In this document: positions 42,605 to 51,021 of the stretch, piece after piece
Layout of the letters: the number at the start of each line of letters is the position of its first letter
How positions within the stretch are numbered: the first letter of the stretch is position 1
Origin: Modestobacter roseus
GTDB lineage: Bacteria > Actinomycetota > Actinomycetes > Mycobacteriales > Geodermatophilaceae
Assembly: GCF_007994135.1 (NCBI RefSeq)
Contig: NZ_VLKF01000001.1
Coordinates: 1,364,001 to 1,428,000 of the forward strand
Length of the DNA stretch: 64,000 bases
Reading direction: 5' to 3'
Notes under the pieces: model-generated
Database searches by the model: none
What the model saw: the letters and a program-made list of their open reading frames with translations, nothing else
Told to the model about the DNA's origin: nothing
Translations under genes and position numbers: made by a program

Positions 42605-43156
42605 TCACTCGTCGGACCAGGTGTAGGCGCCGTCGGCGCTGGTGACCTCGATGGTGACCGTGACCGGGCCCCCGTCGCCGGTGGTGCCCTCGCAGCGGTA
42701 GCTGCCGCCCGCCTCGACCGGCATCGGCTCCGCGCAGCGCAGCTCCAGCGGCACGCCACGCAGGTCCTGGTACTGCGCGGCGACGTCCCGCTCGACGGCG
42801 TCGGGGTCCAGCCGGGTCGGGCCGAACCCGGGGGTCAGCAGCACCACCAGCGCGAGCAGGACGACGGCCAGGAGCATCAGGCCCACGGCCGGTCCCCGCC
42901 GACGGCGGCGGGGAGGCTGGGGCGGGGCCGCCCAGCCGGGCGGGCCGTTCCAGCCGGGACCGGGACGCCACCCGGGCGGTGGCAGCGGCAGGGGTGCCGG
43001 CTGCCCCGACGGCGGCCCCCAGCCACCCTGCCCATTCCACGGCTGCCCATCCCACGGCTGCCCACCCCACGGCTGCCCACCCCACGGCTGACCGCCCCAG
43101 CCGGGTGCCGGTGGGCGCGGCTGCGGCCCGGACGGGCCCTGCGGGGGGTTGGTCAT
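42605..43156 (-). CDS. DUF4333-domain membrane protein with Pro/Gly-rich repeat tail
   Basis: 183-aa protein like Rv2091c. Residues 1-95 are a cytosolic Pro/Gly/Trp-rich region with QPWGGQPWGGQPWDGQPWNG, made by four 15-bp tandem repeats (about 43028-43090). One TM helix follows (GLMLLAVVLLALVVLLTPGF), then an extracytoplasmic DUF4333 domain with two cysteines (LRCAEPMPVEAGGSYRCEG) probably disulphide-linked. RBS GAGGAG before ATG 43156. Function unknown; conserved next to helY. Confidence 0.85.
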   Translation of the reverse strand: MTNPPQGPSGPQPRPPAPGWGGQPWGGQPWGGQPWDGQPWNGQGGWGPPSGQPAPLPLPPPGWRPGPGWNGPPGWAAPPQPPRRRRRGPAVGLMLLAVVLLALVVLLTPGFGPTRLDPDAVERDVAAQYQDLRGVPLELRCAEPMPVEAGGSYRCEGTTGDGGPVTVTIEVTSADGAYTWSDE

Positions 43157-43208
43157 CGGGCTCCTCGTGGGGACGGCGGGCGGTGCCATTCTGTCCCAGG
43201 CCCAGGGC

Positions 43209-46046
43209 TCAGCCGGTGACGGCGACCGCCACCACGCCCCGCCGCACCCGGCCGACGGCGGAGCGGGCCACCCCGGCCAGCGGCTCGTCGGCGACCTTGG
43301 CCAGCTGGTCGAGCAGGTCGACCAGCTGGCGGGCCCAGCGGACGAAGTCCCCGCCGGAGAGCTCGGTGCCGGCCTGCTCGGCGCCGGCGAGCACCCGGTC
43401 CAGGGACTGCCCGTCGGCCCACCGGTAGGCGGCCCAGACGAAGCCCAGGTCCAGGTCACGGGTGGTGGGCACGCCGTGCTCGGTCTCCACGTCGAACAGC
43501 CGGGTGCGCACCCGGCGCATCTCGGCCAGCGCCCCGGCGACCTTGCCGGCCGGCACCGACGGCGTCGCCGGGCTCTCCCGCCGGGCCTCGAACACCAGCG
43601 CCGAGACGCAGGCGGCGAGCTCGGCGGGGGTCAGCCCGCGGAACGCCCCGGCCCGCAGGCACTCGGCGGTGAGCAGGTCGGTCTCGGTCCACAGCCGGGC
43701 CAGCTGCCGGCCGGCGTCGGTCACCCGCTCCGCGGCGACGGCGCCTTCCCCTGGGGCCCCGCTGTCCTCGGGCACCAGGTACCCCTGCTCGGTGAGGACG
43801 TCGCAGGTCCGGTCGAACTGCCGGATCAGCGAGCCGGTGCGCTCGGCCATCTGCCGGCGCAGCCGCTCGGCGTCGCGCAGCTCGCGCAGCCACCGGTCCG
43901 CGGCGCGCACCCGCTCCTCCCGGTCGGGCAGGCCGTGCACGGGGTGCGCGCGCAGCGCGTGCCGCAGGTCGGCGAGCACCGGGTCGTCGTCGGCGGCCGA
44001 CCGGCCCTTGGTGCGCCGCGCGCCCAGCCCGTTCTCCGCGCGAGCGTTGCGCAGGGTGGAGGCGAGGTCGCGGCGGGCGTGCGGGCTGCGGTGGTTGAAG
44101 TTCTTCGGCACCTTGACCCGGGCCAGCGCGCTGACCGGGCTGGGGAAGTCGACCGCGGCGAGCCGGCCGGCCCAGCGGTCCTCGGTGAGCACCAGCGGCC
44201 GCGGGTCGGCGAGCTCGGTGATGCCCGGGTCGAGCACCACGGCCAGGCCCTGGCGGCGCCCCGACGGCACCCGGATGACGTCGCCGGTCCGCAGCGCCTC
44301 CAGCGACTCTGCGGCTGCCAGCCTGCGGCGCGCCTGGGTGTCGCGGGACAGCGCCTTCTCCCGCTCGGAGATCTCCAGCCGCAGCTTCGCGTAGCCGGCG
44401 ACGTCGAGGGCGGCGTCGGTGAGCCCGCCGGTCATCTCCTTGCGCAGCCGCGCGGCGTCCTCCTCGTGCCGGGCGGCGGAGCGCGCCAGCCCGACCACCG
44501 ACCGGTCGGCCTGGAACTGGGCGAAGGAGGAGCCGAGCAGCTCCCGGGCCCGCTCCCGGCCGAGCGTGCCGACCAGGTTGACCGCCATGTTGTAGCTGGG
44601 CCGGAACGACGACTTCAGCGGGTAGGTGCGGGTGCTGGCCAGGCCGGCCACCGCCGCCGGGTCGACCCCGGGGGCCCAGACGACGACGGCGTGACCCTCG
44701 ATGTCGATGCCGCGCCGACCGGCCCGGCCGGTGAGCTGGGTGTACTCCCCCGGCGTGACGTCGACGTGCGCCTCACCGTTCCACTTGACCAACCGCTCGA
44801 GGACGACGGTGCGAGCCGGCATGTTGATGCCCAGCGCCAGGGTCTCGGTGGCGAACACCGCCTTCACCAGGCCACGGACGAAGCACTCCTCGATGGTCTC
44901 CTTGAACACCGGCACCAGTCCGGCGTGGTGCGCGGCGAAGCCGGCCAGCAGCCCCTCGCGCCACTCCCAGAAGCCGAGGACGTGCAGGTCCTCCTCGGGC
45001 AGCGACCCGGTGCGCCGGTCGATGACCTCGGCGATCGCGGCCCGCTCGGTCTCGTCGGTCAGCCGCATCCCCGACGCCAGGCACTGGTGCACGGCGGCGT
45101 CGCAGCCGTTGCGACTGAACACGAAGGTGATCGCCGGCAGCAGGCCGGCCCGGTCGAGGCGAGCGACGACGTCGGGCCGCGACGGCGGGCGGAACCGCGG
45201 CTTGTGGCTGAACCCGCCCCGGGAGCCGCCGCCACCGCCGGACCAGCTGTCGAAGCGGCGTTCCTGCTCGTGCACGAACCGCACCAGCTCCGGGTCGACG
45301 ACGGCCCGGCCCCGCTCCCGGGTCGACCGCCCGCGCGGGGTCTGCTCCCACTCCCCCGCGTGCGCGGCGGGGCGCAGCGCGAACAGGTCGAAGACCCGGC
45401 CACCGACGAGCATGTGCTGCCACAGCGGGATCGGCCGCACCTCGCTGACCACCACCGCGGTGTCACCCCGGACGCTGACCAGCCAGTCGGCGAACTCCTC
45501 CGCGTTGCTCACCGTCGCAGACAGCGACACCAGCCGGACGTGCTCGGGGAGGTGGATGATCACCTCTTCCCACACCGCACCGCGGAACCGGTCGGCGAGG
45601 TAGTGCACCTCGTCCATGACCACGTAACCGAGGTCGGTGAGCGCCGGGGAGTCGACGTAGAGCATGTTGCGCAGCACCTCGGTGGTCATCACCACGATCG
45701 GTGCATCGCCGTTGACGGCGTTGTCGCCGGTCAGCAGGCCGACCCTGGCGGCGCCGTAGCGGTCGCAGAGGTCGTGGTACTTCTGGTTGGACAGCGCCTT
45801 GATCGGCGTCGTGTAGAAGGCCTTGCGGCCCTCCTGCAGCGCCTTGTGGACGGCGAACTCCCCCACCACCGTCTTGCCGGCGCCGGTGGGCGCGCAGACC
45901 AGCACGCCGGAGCCGCGCTCGAGGGCCTCGCAGGCCTCCACCTGGAACGGGTCGAGGCTGAAGCCGAGCTCGGCGGTGAAGTCGGCGAGGGTGGGGTGCG
46001 CGTTACGCCGGCGCGCAGCCGCGTACCGCTCAGCCGGGCTGGACAT
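43209..46046 (-). CDS. helY: Ski2/Mtr4-like DEAD-box RNA helicase HelY
   Basis: 945-aa helicase, orthologue of Rv2092c. Walker A CAPTGAGKT at residues 51-59, Walker B DEVHYLADRFRG, motif III SLSATVSNAEEFADW, motif VI LTGRAGRRGIDIEG. The C-terminal third (from about 560) is the rRNA-processing arm and DSHCT domain. Linker GGGGGSRGGFSHKPRFRPPS is Gly-rich. Eukaryotic relatives feed RNA to the exosome; the bacterial role is little known. ATG 46046 lies 6 nt after TACTGT. Confidence 0.95.
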   Translation of the reverse strand: MSSPAERYAAARRRNAHPTLADFTAELGFSLDPFQVEACEALERGSGVLVCAPTGAGKTVVGEFAVHKALQEGRKAFYTTPIKALSNQKYHDLCDRYGAARVGLLTGDNAVNGDAPIVVMTTEVLRNMLYVDSPALTDLGYVVMDEVHYLADRFRGAVWEEVIIHLPEHVRLVSLSATVSNAEEFADWLVSVRGDTAVVVSEVRPIPLWQHMLVGGRVFDLFALRPAAHAGEWEQTPRGRSTRERGRAVVDPELVRFVHEQERRFDSWSGGGGGSRGGFSHKPRFRPPSRPDVVARLDRAGLLPAITFVFSRNGCDAAVHQCLASGMRLTDETERAAIAEVIDRRTGSLPEEDLHVLGFWEWREGLLAGFAAHHAGLVPVFKETIEECFVRGLVKAVFATETLALGINMPARTVVLERLVKWNGEAHVDVTPGEYTQLTGRAGRRGIDIEGHAVVVWAPGVDPAAVAGLASTRTYPLKSSFRPSYNMAVNLVGTLGRERARELLGSSFAQFQADRSVVGLARSAARHEEDAARLRKEMTGGLTDAALDVAGYAKLRLEISEREKALSRDTQARRRLAAAESLEALRTGDVIRVPSGRRQGLAVVLDPGITELADPRPLVLTEDRWAGRLAAVDFPSPVSALARVKVPKNFNHRSPHARRDLASTLRNARAENGLGARRTKGRSAADDDPVLADLRHALRAHPVHGLPDREERVRAADRWLRELRDAERLRRQMAERTGSLIRQFDRTCDVLTEQGYLVPEDSGAPGEGAVAAERVTDAGRQLARLWTETDLLTAECLRAGAFRGLTPAELAACVSALVFEARRESPATPSVPAGKVAGALAEMRRVRTRLFDVETEHGVPTTRDLDLGFVWAAYRWADGQSLDRVLAGAEQAGTELSGGDFVRWARQLVDLLDQLAKVADEPLAGVARSAVGRVRRGVVAVAVTG

Positions 46047-46052
46047 GTCCCC

Positions 46053-46058
46053 ACAGTA
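46053..46058 (-). promoter_or_regulatory. -10 element TACTGT for helY
   Basis: TACTGT (minus), 6 nt, ATG 46046. Confidence 0.5.
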
Positions 46059-46121
46059 AGGACCTGCTCGCCCCCCGCCACTCGCACGCGCGCGTCGGGT
46101 CCCTGCGGGCAGTCCGCCGGG

Positions 46122-47132
46122 TCAGCGGCGGTCGAGCGGGTCCGGGTCGTCGAGGCGGCTGGGCTTGGTGTCCAGCGGGTTCGGTGTGGTGTCCAGCGGG
46201 TCCGATGCGGTGTCCAGACCGGTGGCCGTGCTGCCCAGGCGACTGGGCGCGGTGTCCAGCGACGACGGGCCGCCGACGAACGGGGACGCCTCGTCGTCGT
46301 CCAGCCCGGCCAGTCCGGCCGCGGCCGCCTTCTTCGCCCGGCGCCGGTCGACGAAGCGGGCGATCTGGATGGCGATCTCGAACAGCACGATCATCGGCCC
46401 GGCCATCAGCAGCATGGTGAACGGGTCCTGCGTGGGCGTGATGAACGCGGCGAAGACGATCGTCAGGAAGAAGATCCACCGCCGGCCCTTGGACAGCGTC
46501 TCGTGGCTCAGGACGCCGACCAGGTTCAGCGCCACGGCCAGCAGCGGCACCTCGAAGCTGACCCCGAAGGCGATGAGCAGCGAGAGCACGAACCCGATGT
46601 AGTCCTGCGCGGTCAGCGCGACCACCGTGCCGTCACCGGCCAGGCTGAGCAGCAGCTCGAGTCCCGCGGACAGCGAGATGTAGGCCAGCACGGCACCGAG
46701 GGCGAAGAGCGTGGAGGACACGGCCACGAAGCCGACGCCGTAGCGCTTCTCGTTGCGCTTGAGACCGGGGGTGACGAACGCCCACAGCTGGTACAGCCAG
46801 ACCGGGGCGGCGAGTACGGCTCCGCAGAGGAAGCTGACCTTCAGGCGGATGAAGACGCCGCCGAAGACGTCGGTGATCAGCAGGCCGCACTCACCGGGGC
46901 CGTCGCCGAAGCGGAGCTCGGGGTCGAGGCCGCAGTACGGCGCCCGGATGAAGTCGCCGAGCCCGTGGTCGTACCACCAGAACGCCACGGCGGTGCCGAT
47001 CAGCAGCGCCAGCAGCGCCTTGGCGACCCGGTTGCGGAACTCACGGAGGTGGCCGATCAGGGACATCGTCGCCGCGGCGTCCCGAGGGGGACGCCGCGGG
47101 CGGCGGTCACGCGTTCGCCCTGCCAGGGTCAC
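46122..47132 (-). CDS. tatC: Sec-independent protein translocase TatC
   Basis: 336-aa Tat receptor subunit with six helices. The signal-peptide binding Glu is in MSLIGHLREFRNR; FVTPGLKRNEKRYG, FGVSFEVPLLAVALNLVG and AFITPTQDPFTMLLMAGPM are conserved loops. The C-terminal 60 residues are an unusual hydrophilic tail with repeating LDT-P/LD units (SSLDTAPSRLG, TPNPLDTKPSRLDD). GTG 47132 has GGAG 9 nt upstream; ATG 47066 (MSLIGHL) is the alternative. 27 bp after tatA. Confidence 0.95.
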   Translation of the reverse strand: MTLAGRTRDRRPRRPPRDAAATMSLIGHLREFRNRVAKALLALLIGTAVAFWWYDHGLGDFIRAPYCGLDPELRFGDGPGECGLLITDVFGGVFIRLKVSFLCGAVLAAPVWLYQLWAFVTPGLKRNEKRYGVGFVAVSSTLFALGAVLAYISLSAGLELLLSLAGDGTVVALTAQDYIGFVLSLLIAFGVSFEVPLLAVALNLVGVLSHETLSKGRRWIFFLTIVFAAFITPTQDPFTMLLMAGPMIVLFEIAIQIARFVDRRRAKKAAAAGLAGLDDDEASPFVGGPSSLDTAPSRLGSTATGLDTASDPLDTTPNPLDTKPSRLDDPDPLDRR

Positions 47133-47159
47133 GGGCGGCTGCTCCGGACGTGCGGTGGA

Positions 47160-47507
47160 TCAGCGACCGTCGGCGGCAGCCGACGCGCCGGCCTGCTGGG
47201 CGCGGGCCTGCTCGGCGCGGGCGCGCGCCTCGGCGGCGCGGGCGTCGGCGGCGCGGAGCTCGGCCTCGTAGTCGACGGGGGCAGGAGAGGGGGTGACCGG
47301 CGCCGGGGGGACGATCTCGCCGCGCACCGGGGTGGTCTTCGCCTCGTCCTTGGTGCGGACGTCGTCGTCCTTCATGCCCTTCATCTCGCTCTTGAAGATG
47401 CGCATCGAGCGCCCCATCGAGCGGGAGGCCTCCGGCAGCTTCTTGTAGCCGAAGAGCAGCAGGACGGCCAGGATGATCAGGCCGATCTCCATCGGGCCGA
47501 GGTTCAT
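47160..47507 (-). CDS. tatA: Sec-independent protein translocase TatA
   Basis: 115-aa pore subunit. TM helix LGPMEIGLIILAVLLLFGYK with the hinge KKLPEASRSMGRSMRIFKSE is classic TatA/E; the amphipathic helix is followed by a Pro/Ala-rich tail (AELRAADARAAEARARAEQA). GGAGGA precedes the ATG, TAGAGT upstream may be the -10. It precedes tatC as in mycobacteria; the tatB-like gene is not in the window. Confidence 0.95.
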   Translation of the reverse strand: MNLGPMEIGLIILAVLLLFGYKKLPEASRSMGRSMRIFKSEMKGMKDDDVRTKDEAKTTPVRGEIVPPAPVTPSPAPVDYEAELRAADARAAEARARAEQARAQQAGASAAADGR

Positions 47508-47605
47508 CGGGTCCTCCGAGTCGTCGTGGGTGGGCCGAACTCTACGCCCGGTACTCCGCCGCGTGGACCTTCGCCGAGGGTGTGCAGCCGCCGTCCACCT
47601 GTTGT

Positions 47606-47824
47606 TCAGCGAGCCGTCGGGGCCGGCTCCGGCGTGCCCGCGGCGCGCTGCGCGGCCGCCCGGTCGAGGGTGGCCTGCACCTCGGCGAGGACCGGCCGGA
47701 CCTCGCCGTCGAGCCGGCGCAGCTCGCCGGTCAGCCGGCCCAGCGCCCCGACCAGGGTGTAGGTGATGCTGCCGAGCACCACGACGGCCAGCACGGCGAC
47801 GACGATCCAGACGACGAGCAGCAC
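47606..47824 (-). CDS. Small membrane protein with C-terminal coiled coil
   Basis: 72 aa: one TM helix (VVWIVVAVLAVVVLGSITYT), then an amphipathic helix (GRLTGELRRLDGEVRPVLAE). It sits between pafC and tatA. GTG 47824 lies 6 nt after TAGGGT. Reminiscent of DUF948-like envelope proteins; function unknown. Confidence 0.75.
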   Translation of the reverse strand: MLLVVWIVVAVLAVVVLGSITYTLVGALGRLTGELRRLDGEVRPVLAEVQATLDRAAAQRAAGTPEPAPTAR

Positions 47825-47830
47825 GCGACG

Positions 47831-47836
47831 ACCCTA
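47831..47836 (-). promoter_or_regulatory. -10 element TAGGGT for the small membrane protein
   Basis: TAGGGT (minus), 6 nt, GTG 47824. Confidence 0.5.
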
Positions 47837-47856
47837 ACGTCCCCGGGGTCGACCGG

Positions 47857-48837
47857 TCAGTCCGCCGTCGGCCGGTGGTCGTACCGGGCCAGCGCGGCCC
47901 GGGCCTCGGCGGCCACCTGGGCGGCCAGCCCGGCCGGTGCGTCGACGACGGCGGCGCCGCCCAGGGAGGCCACCAGGCGCCGGGCCCAGCCCAGGTCCGC
48001 CGTCCGCACCGCGATCGCCAGCCCGCCGGGCGGGTCGTCGACCTCGGCCTGCTCCTCCACCGGGTAGTAGTCGGCCACCCAGCGCGCGGCGCGGGCCAGG
48101 CGCAGGCGCACCAGCGGCTCGTCGCTGCTGGGCTGGTAGAGACCGGACTCGAGGTCACGCGCCTGCGCCTGCGGCGGCGGGGCGGCCGGGGAGTCGAGCA
48201 CGGTGACGTCGTCGATGCGGTCCAGCCGGAACAGCCGCACCCCTTCGACGTTGCGGCACCAGGCCTCCAGGTACCAGTGGCCGTCGACCAGCAGCAGGCG
48301 CATCGGGTCGACCACCCGGTCGGTGCGCTCGTCGCGGCTGGGCACGTAGTAGCGCAGGTGAAGGGCGCGCCGGCGCTCCAGGCCCTCCCGGACGACGGGC
48401 AGTGACTCCTCCCCCGCCCCGACGCTGACCGCGACCGGTGCGGCGACCTCCGCGGGCTGCCCGGCGGCGGTGGCGACCTTGGCCAACGCGCGGCTGACCG
48501 CCTCCCCCTCGGCCAGGCCGGGCAGCTCCAGCAGGGTCCGCAGCGCCACGATCAGCGCGACCGCCTCGTCGGTGGTCAGCCGCAGCGGGCGGACCATGCC
48601 TGCGGTGAAGGTGACCCGCACCCGGTCGCCCTCGAACGCCAGGTCGATCAGGTCGCCGGGGCCGTGGCCGGGCAGCCCGCAGACCCAGAGCAGGTCCAGG
48701 TCCCGGCGCAGCTGGGCCTCCGGGACCCCGAAGTCGGCGGCGGCGTCGGCCAGCCGGACGCCGTCCGGGCGCGACTGCAGGTAGGGCACCAGGGCCAGCA
48801 GGCGGGTCATCCGCTCCGCGGTGCTCGGCGCGGTCAT
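47857..48837 (-). CDS. pafC: WYL-domain transcriptional regulator PafC
   Basis: 326-aa partner of PafB. An N-terminal winged HTH (AERMTRLLALVPYLQSRPDG, then LADAAADFGVPEAQLRRDLD) precedes the WYL domain (HLRYYVPSRDERTDRVVDPM and LLVDGHWYLEAWCRNVEG). PafBC activates a LexA-independent DNA-damage response in mycobacteria. The ATG overlaps the pafB stop (ATGA). Confidence 0.95.
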   Translation of the reverse strand: MTAPSTAERMTRLLALVPYLQSRPDGVRLADAAADFGVPEAQLRRDLDLLWVCGLPGHGPGDLIDLAFEGDRVRVTFTAGMVRPLRLTTDEAVALIVALRTLLELPGLAEGEAVSRALAKVATAAGQPAEVAAPVAVSVGAGEESLPVVREGLERRRALHLRYYVPSRDERTDRVVDPMRLLLVDGHWYLEAWCRNVEGVRLFRLDRIDDVTVLDSPAAPPPQAQARDLESGLYQPSSDEPLVRLRLARAARWVADYYPVEEQAEVDDPPGGLAIAVRTADLGWARRLVASLGGAAVVDAPAGLAAQVAAEARAALARYDHRPTAD

Positions 48838-49811
48838 GCCCCCTCCGCCAGGCCGGCGAGCCGGGTGAGGCGTTCGACCACCGCGTCGCGCATCCGGGGC
48901 GGGGACTCGACGAGCACGTCGGCACCGTAGGCGGCGAGCTCGTCGGCCAGCGCCCACGGCGAGGTCGTGCGCAGCTCCAGCCGGTCGTCCCCGTCGTCGC
49001 TCCTACCCAGGACGGTGGCGTGCCGGCGCAGGCCGATCGCCGTCCCCGGGCGGGCCCGGACGACGACGACCTGCTCCTCGCGCTGCTCGGAACGGGCCAC
49101 CACCGACGCCAGGTCGAGGTCGGCCGGCGGCGCGAAGGCACCGGCCGGGCCGCTGGCCTTCGGGGCGCCGACCACGCGGGAGAGCCGGAAGACCCGCGGG
49201 GCCGCCCGGTCCAGGTCGTGGCCCACCAGGTACCAGCGGCCGTGCCAGGCGACCACGCCCCACGGCTGCACCCGGCGGCGGGCGGGCCGCTGCTCGTCGG
49301 GCCGGCGGTAGTCGAAGGTCAGCACCCGGCGGTCGCGGGCGGCGGCGTAGCAGGCCTCGAACGCGGGCTCCCCGGCGTCCAGGCGGGGCTGGATCGGCAG
49401 CACCCGGCCCGGATCGACGTCCACCCCGGCCGCGCGCAGCTTGACCAGGGCGCTCTGGGCGGCGCCGGCCAGCTGGGCGGACTGCCACAGCCGCAGCGCC
49501 AGCCCCAGCGCGGCGGCCTCCTCACCGGTGAGGGTGATGTCGGGCAGCTCGTAGTCGGCGCGGGCGATCCGGTAGCCGTCCTCGGTGTCGAAGACGCTGG
49601 TGCGGCCGGTCTCCAGCGGCACGCCGATCTCGCGGAGCTCCGCCTTGTCCCGCTCGAACATCCGCTTGAAGGCCTCGTCGGCGCGATCCGTGCCGTCGTC
49701 GGGCTCGTAGCCGGGCACCGTGGCGCGGATCTTGGCCGCCGAGACGTACTGCCGGGTGCCCAGCAGGGCGATGACCAGGTTCACCAGTCGTTCCGCCCGC
49801 TTGGCTGCCAC
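48834..49811 (-). CDS. pafB: WYL-domain transcriptional regulator PafB
   Basis: 325-aa paralogue of PafC. HTH RAERLVNLVIALLGTRQYVS, WYL core VLTFDYRRPDEQRPARRRVQ and GVVAWHGRWYLVGHDLDR. Works with PafC as an activator of DNA repair genes. GTG 49811 lies 7 nt after TAACCT. In mycobacteria pafA-pafB-pafC are adjacent; here a divergent DUF3866 gene and a short-chain dehydrogenase separate pafA from pafB. Confidence 0.95.
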   Translation of the reverse strand: MAAKRAERLVNLVIALLGTRQYVSAAKIRATVPGYEPDDGTDRADEAFKRMFERDKAELREIGVPLETGRTSVFDTEDGYRIARADYELPDITLTGEEAAALGLALRLWQSAQLAGAAQSALVKLRAAGVDVDPGRVLPIQPRLDAGEPAFEACYAAARDRRVLTFDYRRPDEQRPARRRVQPWGVVAWHGRWYLVGHDLDRAAPRVFRLSRVVGAPKASGPAGAFAPPADLDLASVVARSEQREEQVVVVRARPGTAIGLRRHATVLGRSDDGDDRLELRTTSPWALADELAAYGADVLVESPPRMRDAVVERLTRLAGLAEGA

Positions 49812-49818
49812 GCCGCAC

Positions 49819-49824
49819 AGGTTA
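49819..49824 (-). promoter_or_regulatory. -10 element TAACCT for pafBC
   Basis: TAACCT (minus), 7 nt, GTG 49811; divergent from the DUF3866 promoter. Confidence 0.5.
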
Positions 49825-49856
49825 CGGCTCCGGCTGCCCGCCGCCCGCCCGCTGGT

Positions 49857-49862
49857 TAGCCT
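49857..49862 (+). promoter_or_regulatory. -10 element TAGCCT for the DUF3866 gene
   Basis: TAGCCT, 6 nt, GTG 49869. Confidence 0.5.
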
Positions 49863-49868
49863 GCGACG

Positions 49869-51002
49869 GTGACTTCCTCCCCCTCCTCCCCCGCCCCGGC
49901 CTCGCGGATCCGCTGGCGTCGTGGGCGGGTCACCGAGCTGGGCCGGTCGTGGCGCGACGCGCAGGAGATGACCGTCAAGGTCTTCGACGACGAGATCCGC
50001 GCGCTCGCGCACCCGTCCCTCGTCGGCACGCCCGAGATCGGTGACGAGGTCCTGCTCAACACCACCGCGTGGGCGCAGAAGCTGGGCACCGGCGGGTACG
50101 CCCTCGTCGTCGCCGTCCCCGACCGGCTGCCGGCCGACCCGGAAGGGCTGGGCACACCAGGAGCGGGTCACCTGGTCAAGGGGCGGTACACGCCGCTGCA
50201 GGTGACGGTGCAGGGCGTCGACGAGCAGGACACCGAGCACCACGAGGCCATCGCCGCCGCCGAGGACCTCGGCGGCATGCCGGTCGTGGTGGCCGACCTG
50301 CACTCGGCGCTGCCGGCGGTGCTCGCCGGCGTGCACGTCACCGACCCGGCGCTGCGGGTGGCCTACGTGATGACCGACGGCGGGGCGCTGCCCGCCGCGT
50401 TCTCCCGGACGCTGGACGCACTGGACGGGTCGCTGGCCGGGGTGGTCACCGTGGGGCAGGCGTTCGGCGGCGACCTGGAGGCGGTCACCGTGCACACCGG
50501 GCTGCTCGCCGCCCGGCACGTGCTGCGCGCCGACGTGACGATCGTGACCCAGGGGCCGGGCAACCTGGGCACCGGGACGCCGTGGGGCTTCTCCGGGGTC
50601 GCCGCCGGGGAGGCGTGCAACGCGGTGCACGTGCTCGGCGGGCAGACCATCGGGGCGCTGCGCATCTCCGACGCCGACCCGCGGCCCCGGCACCGCGGCG
50701 TCTCGCACCACTCGCTGACCGCGTTCGGGCGGGTGGCGATGGGCGGGGTGACCCTGGTGGCGCCGCGCGGCATCGGGTCGGAGCTGGGCAAGCAGGTCGA
50801 GGAGGACCTCGCCGGGCAGCCCGAGCGGAACCTGATCGAGTGGGTGGACACCGAGGGGCTCGACGACGCGCTGGCCGGCTCACCGGTCACGATGTCCACG
50901 ATGGGCCGGAGCGTCGCCGAGGACCGCGCCTACTTCCTGGCCGCGGCCGCCGCCGGCCGGTTCGCCGCGCAGCTGGCCCTGTTCGGCGCCCTGCCGGCCT
51001 GA
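49869..51002 (+). CDS. DUF3866-family protein
   Basis: 377 aa. EIGDEVLLNTTAWAQKLGTG, LVKGRYTPLQVTVQGVDEQD, VADLHSALPAVLAGVH and QGPGNLGTGTPWGFSGVAAG are the DUF3866 family's conserved blocks. Function unknown; members occur beside pafBC-type genes in many actinobacteria and also in Firmicutes. Cytosolic. Divergent from pafB with a shared short promoter region. Confidence 0.88.
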   Translation: MTSSPSSPAPASRIRWRRGRVTELGRSWRDAQEMTVKVFDDEIRALAHPSLVGTPEIGDEVLLNTTAWAQKLGTGGYALVVAVPDRLPADPEGLGTPGAGHLVKGRYTPLQVTVQGVDEQDTEHHEAIAAAEDLGGMPVVVADLHSALPAVLAGVHVTDPALRVAYVMTDGGALPAAFSRTLDALDGSLAGVVTVGQAFGGDLEAVTVHTGLLAARHVLRADVTIVTQGPGNLGTGTPWGFSGVAAGEACNAVHVLGGQTIGALRISDADPRPRHRGVSHHSLTAFGRVAMGGVTLVAPRGIGSELGKQVEEDLAGQPERNLIEWVDTEGLDDALAGSPVTMSTMGRSVAEDRAYFLAAAAAGRFAAQLALFGALPA

Positions 51003-51021
51003 CGGGGCCCCTCCCCCGAGG

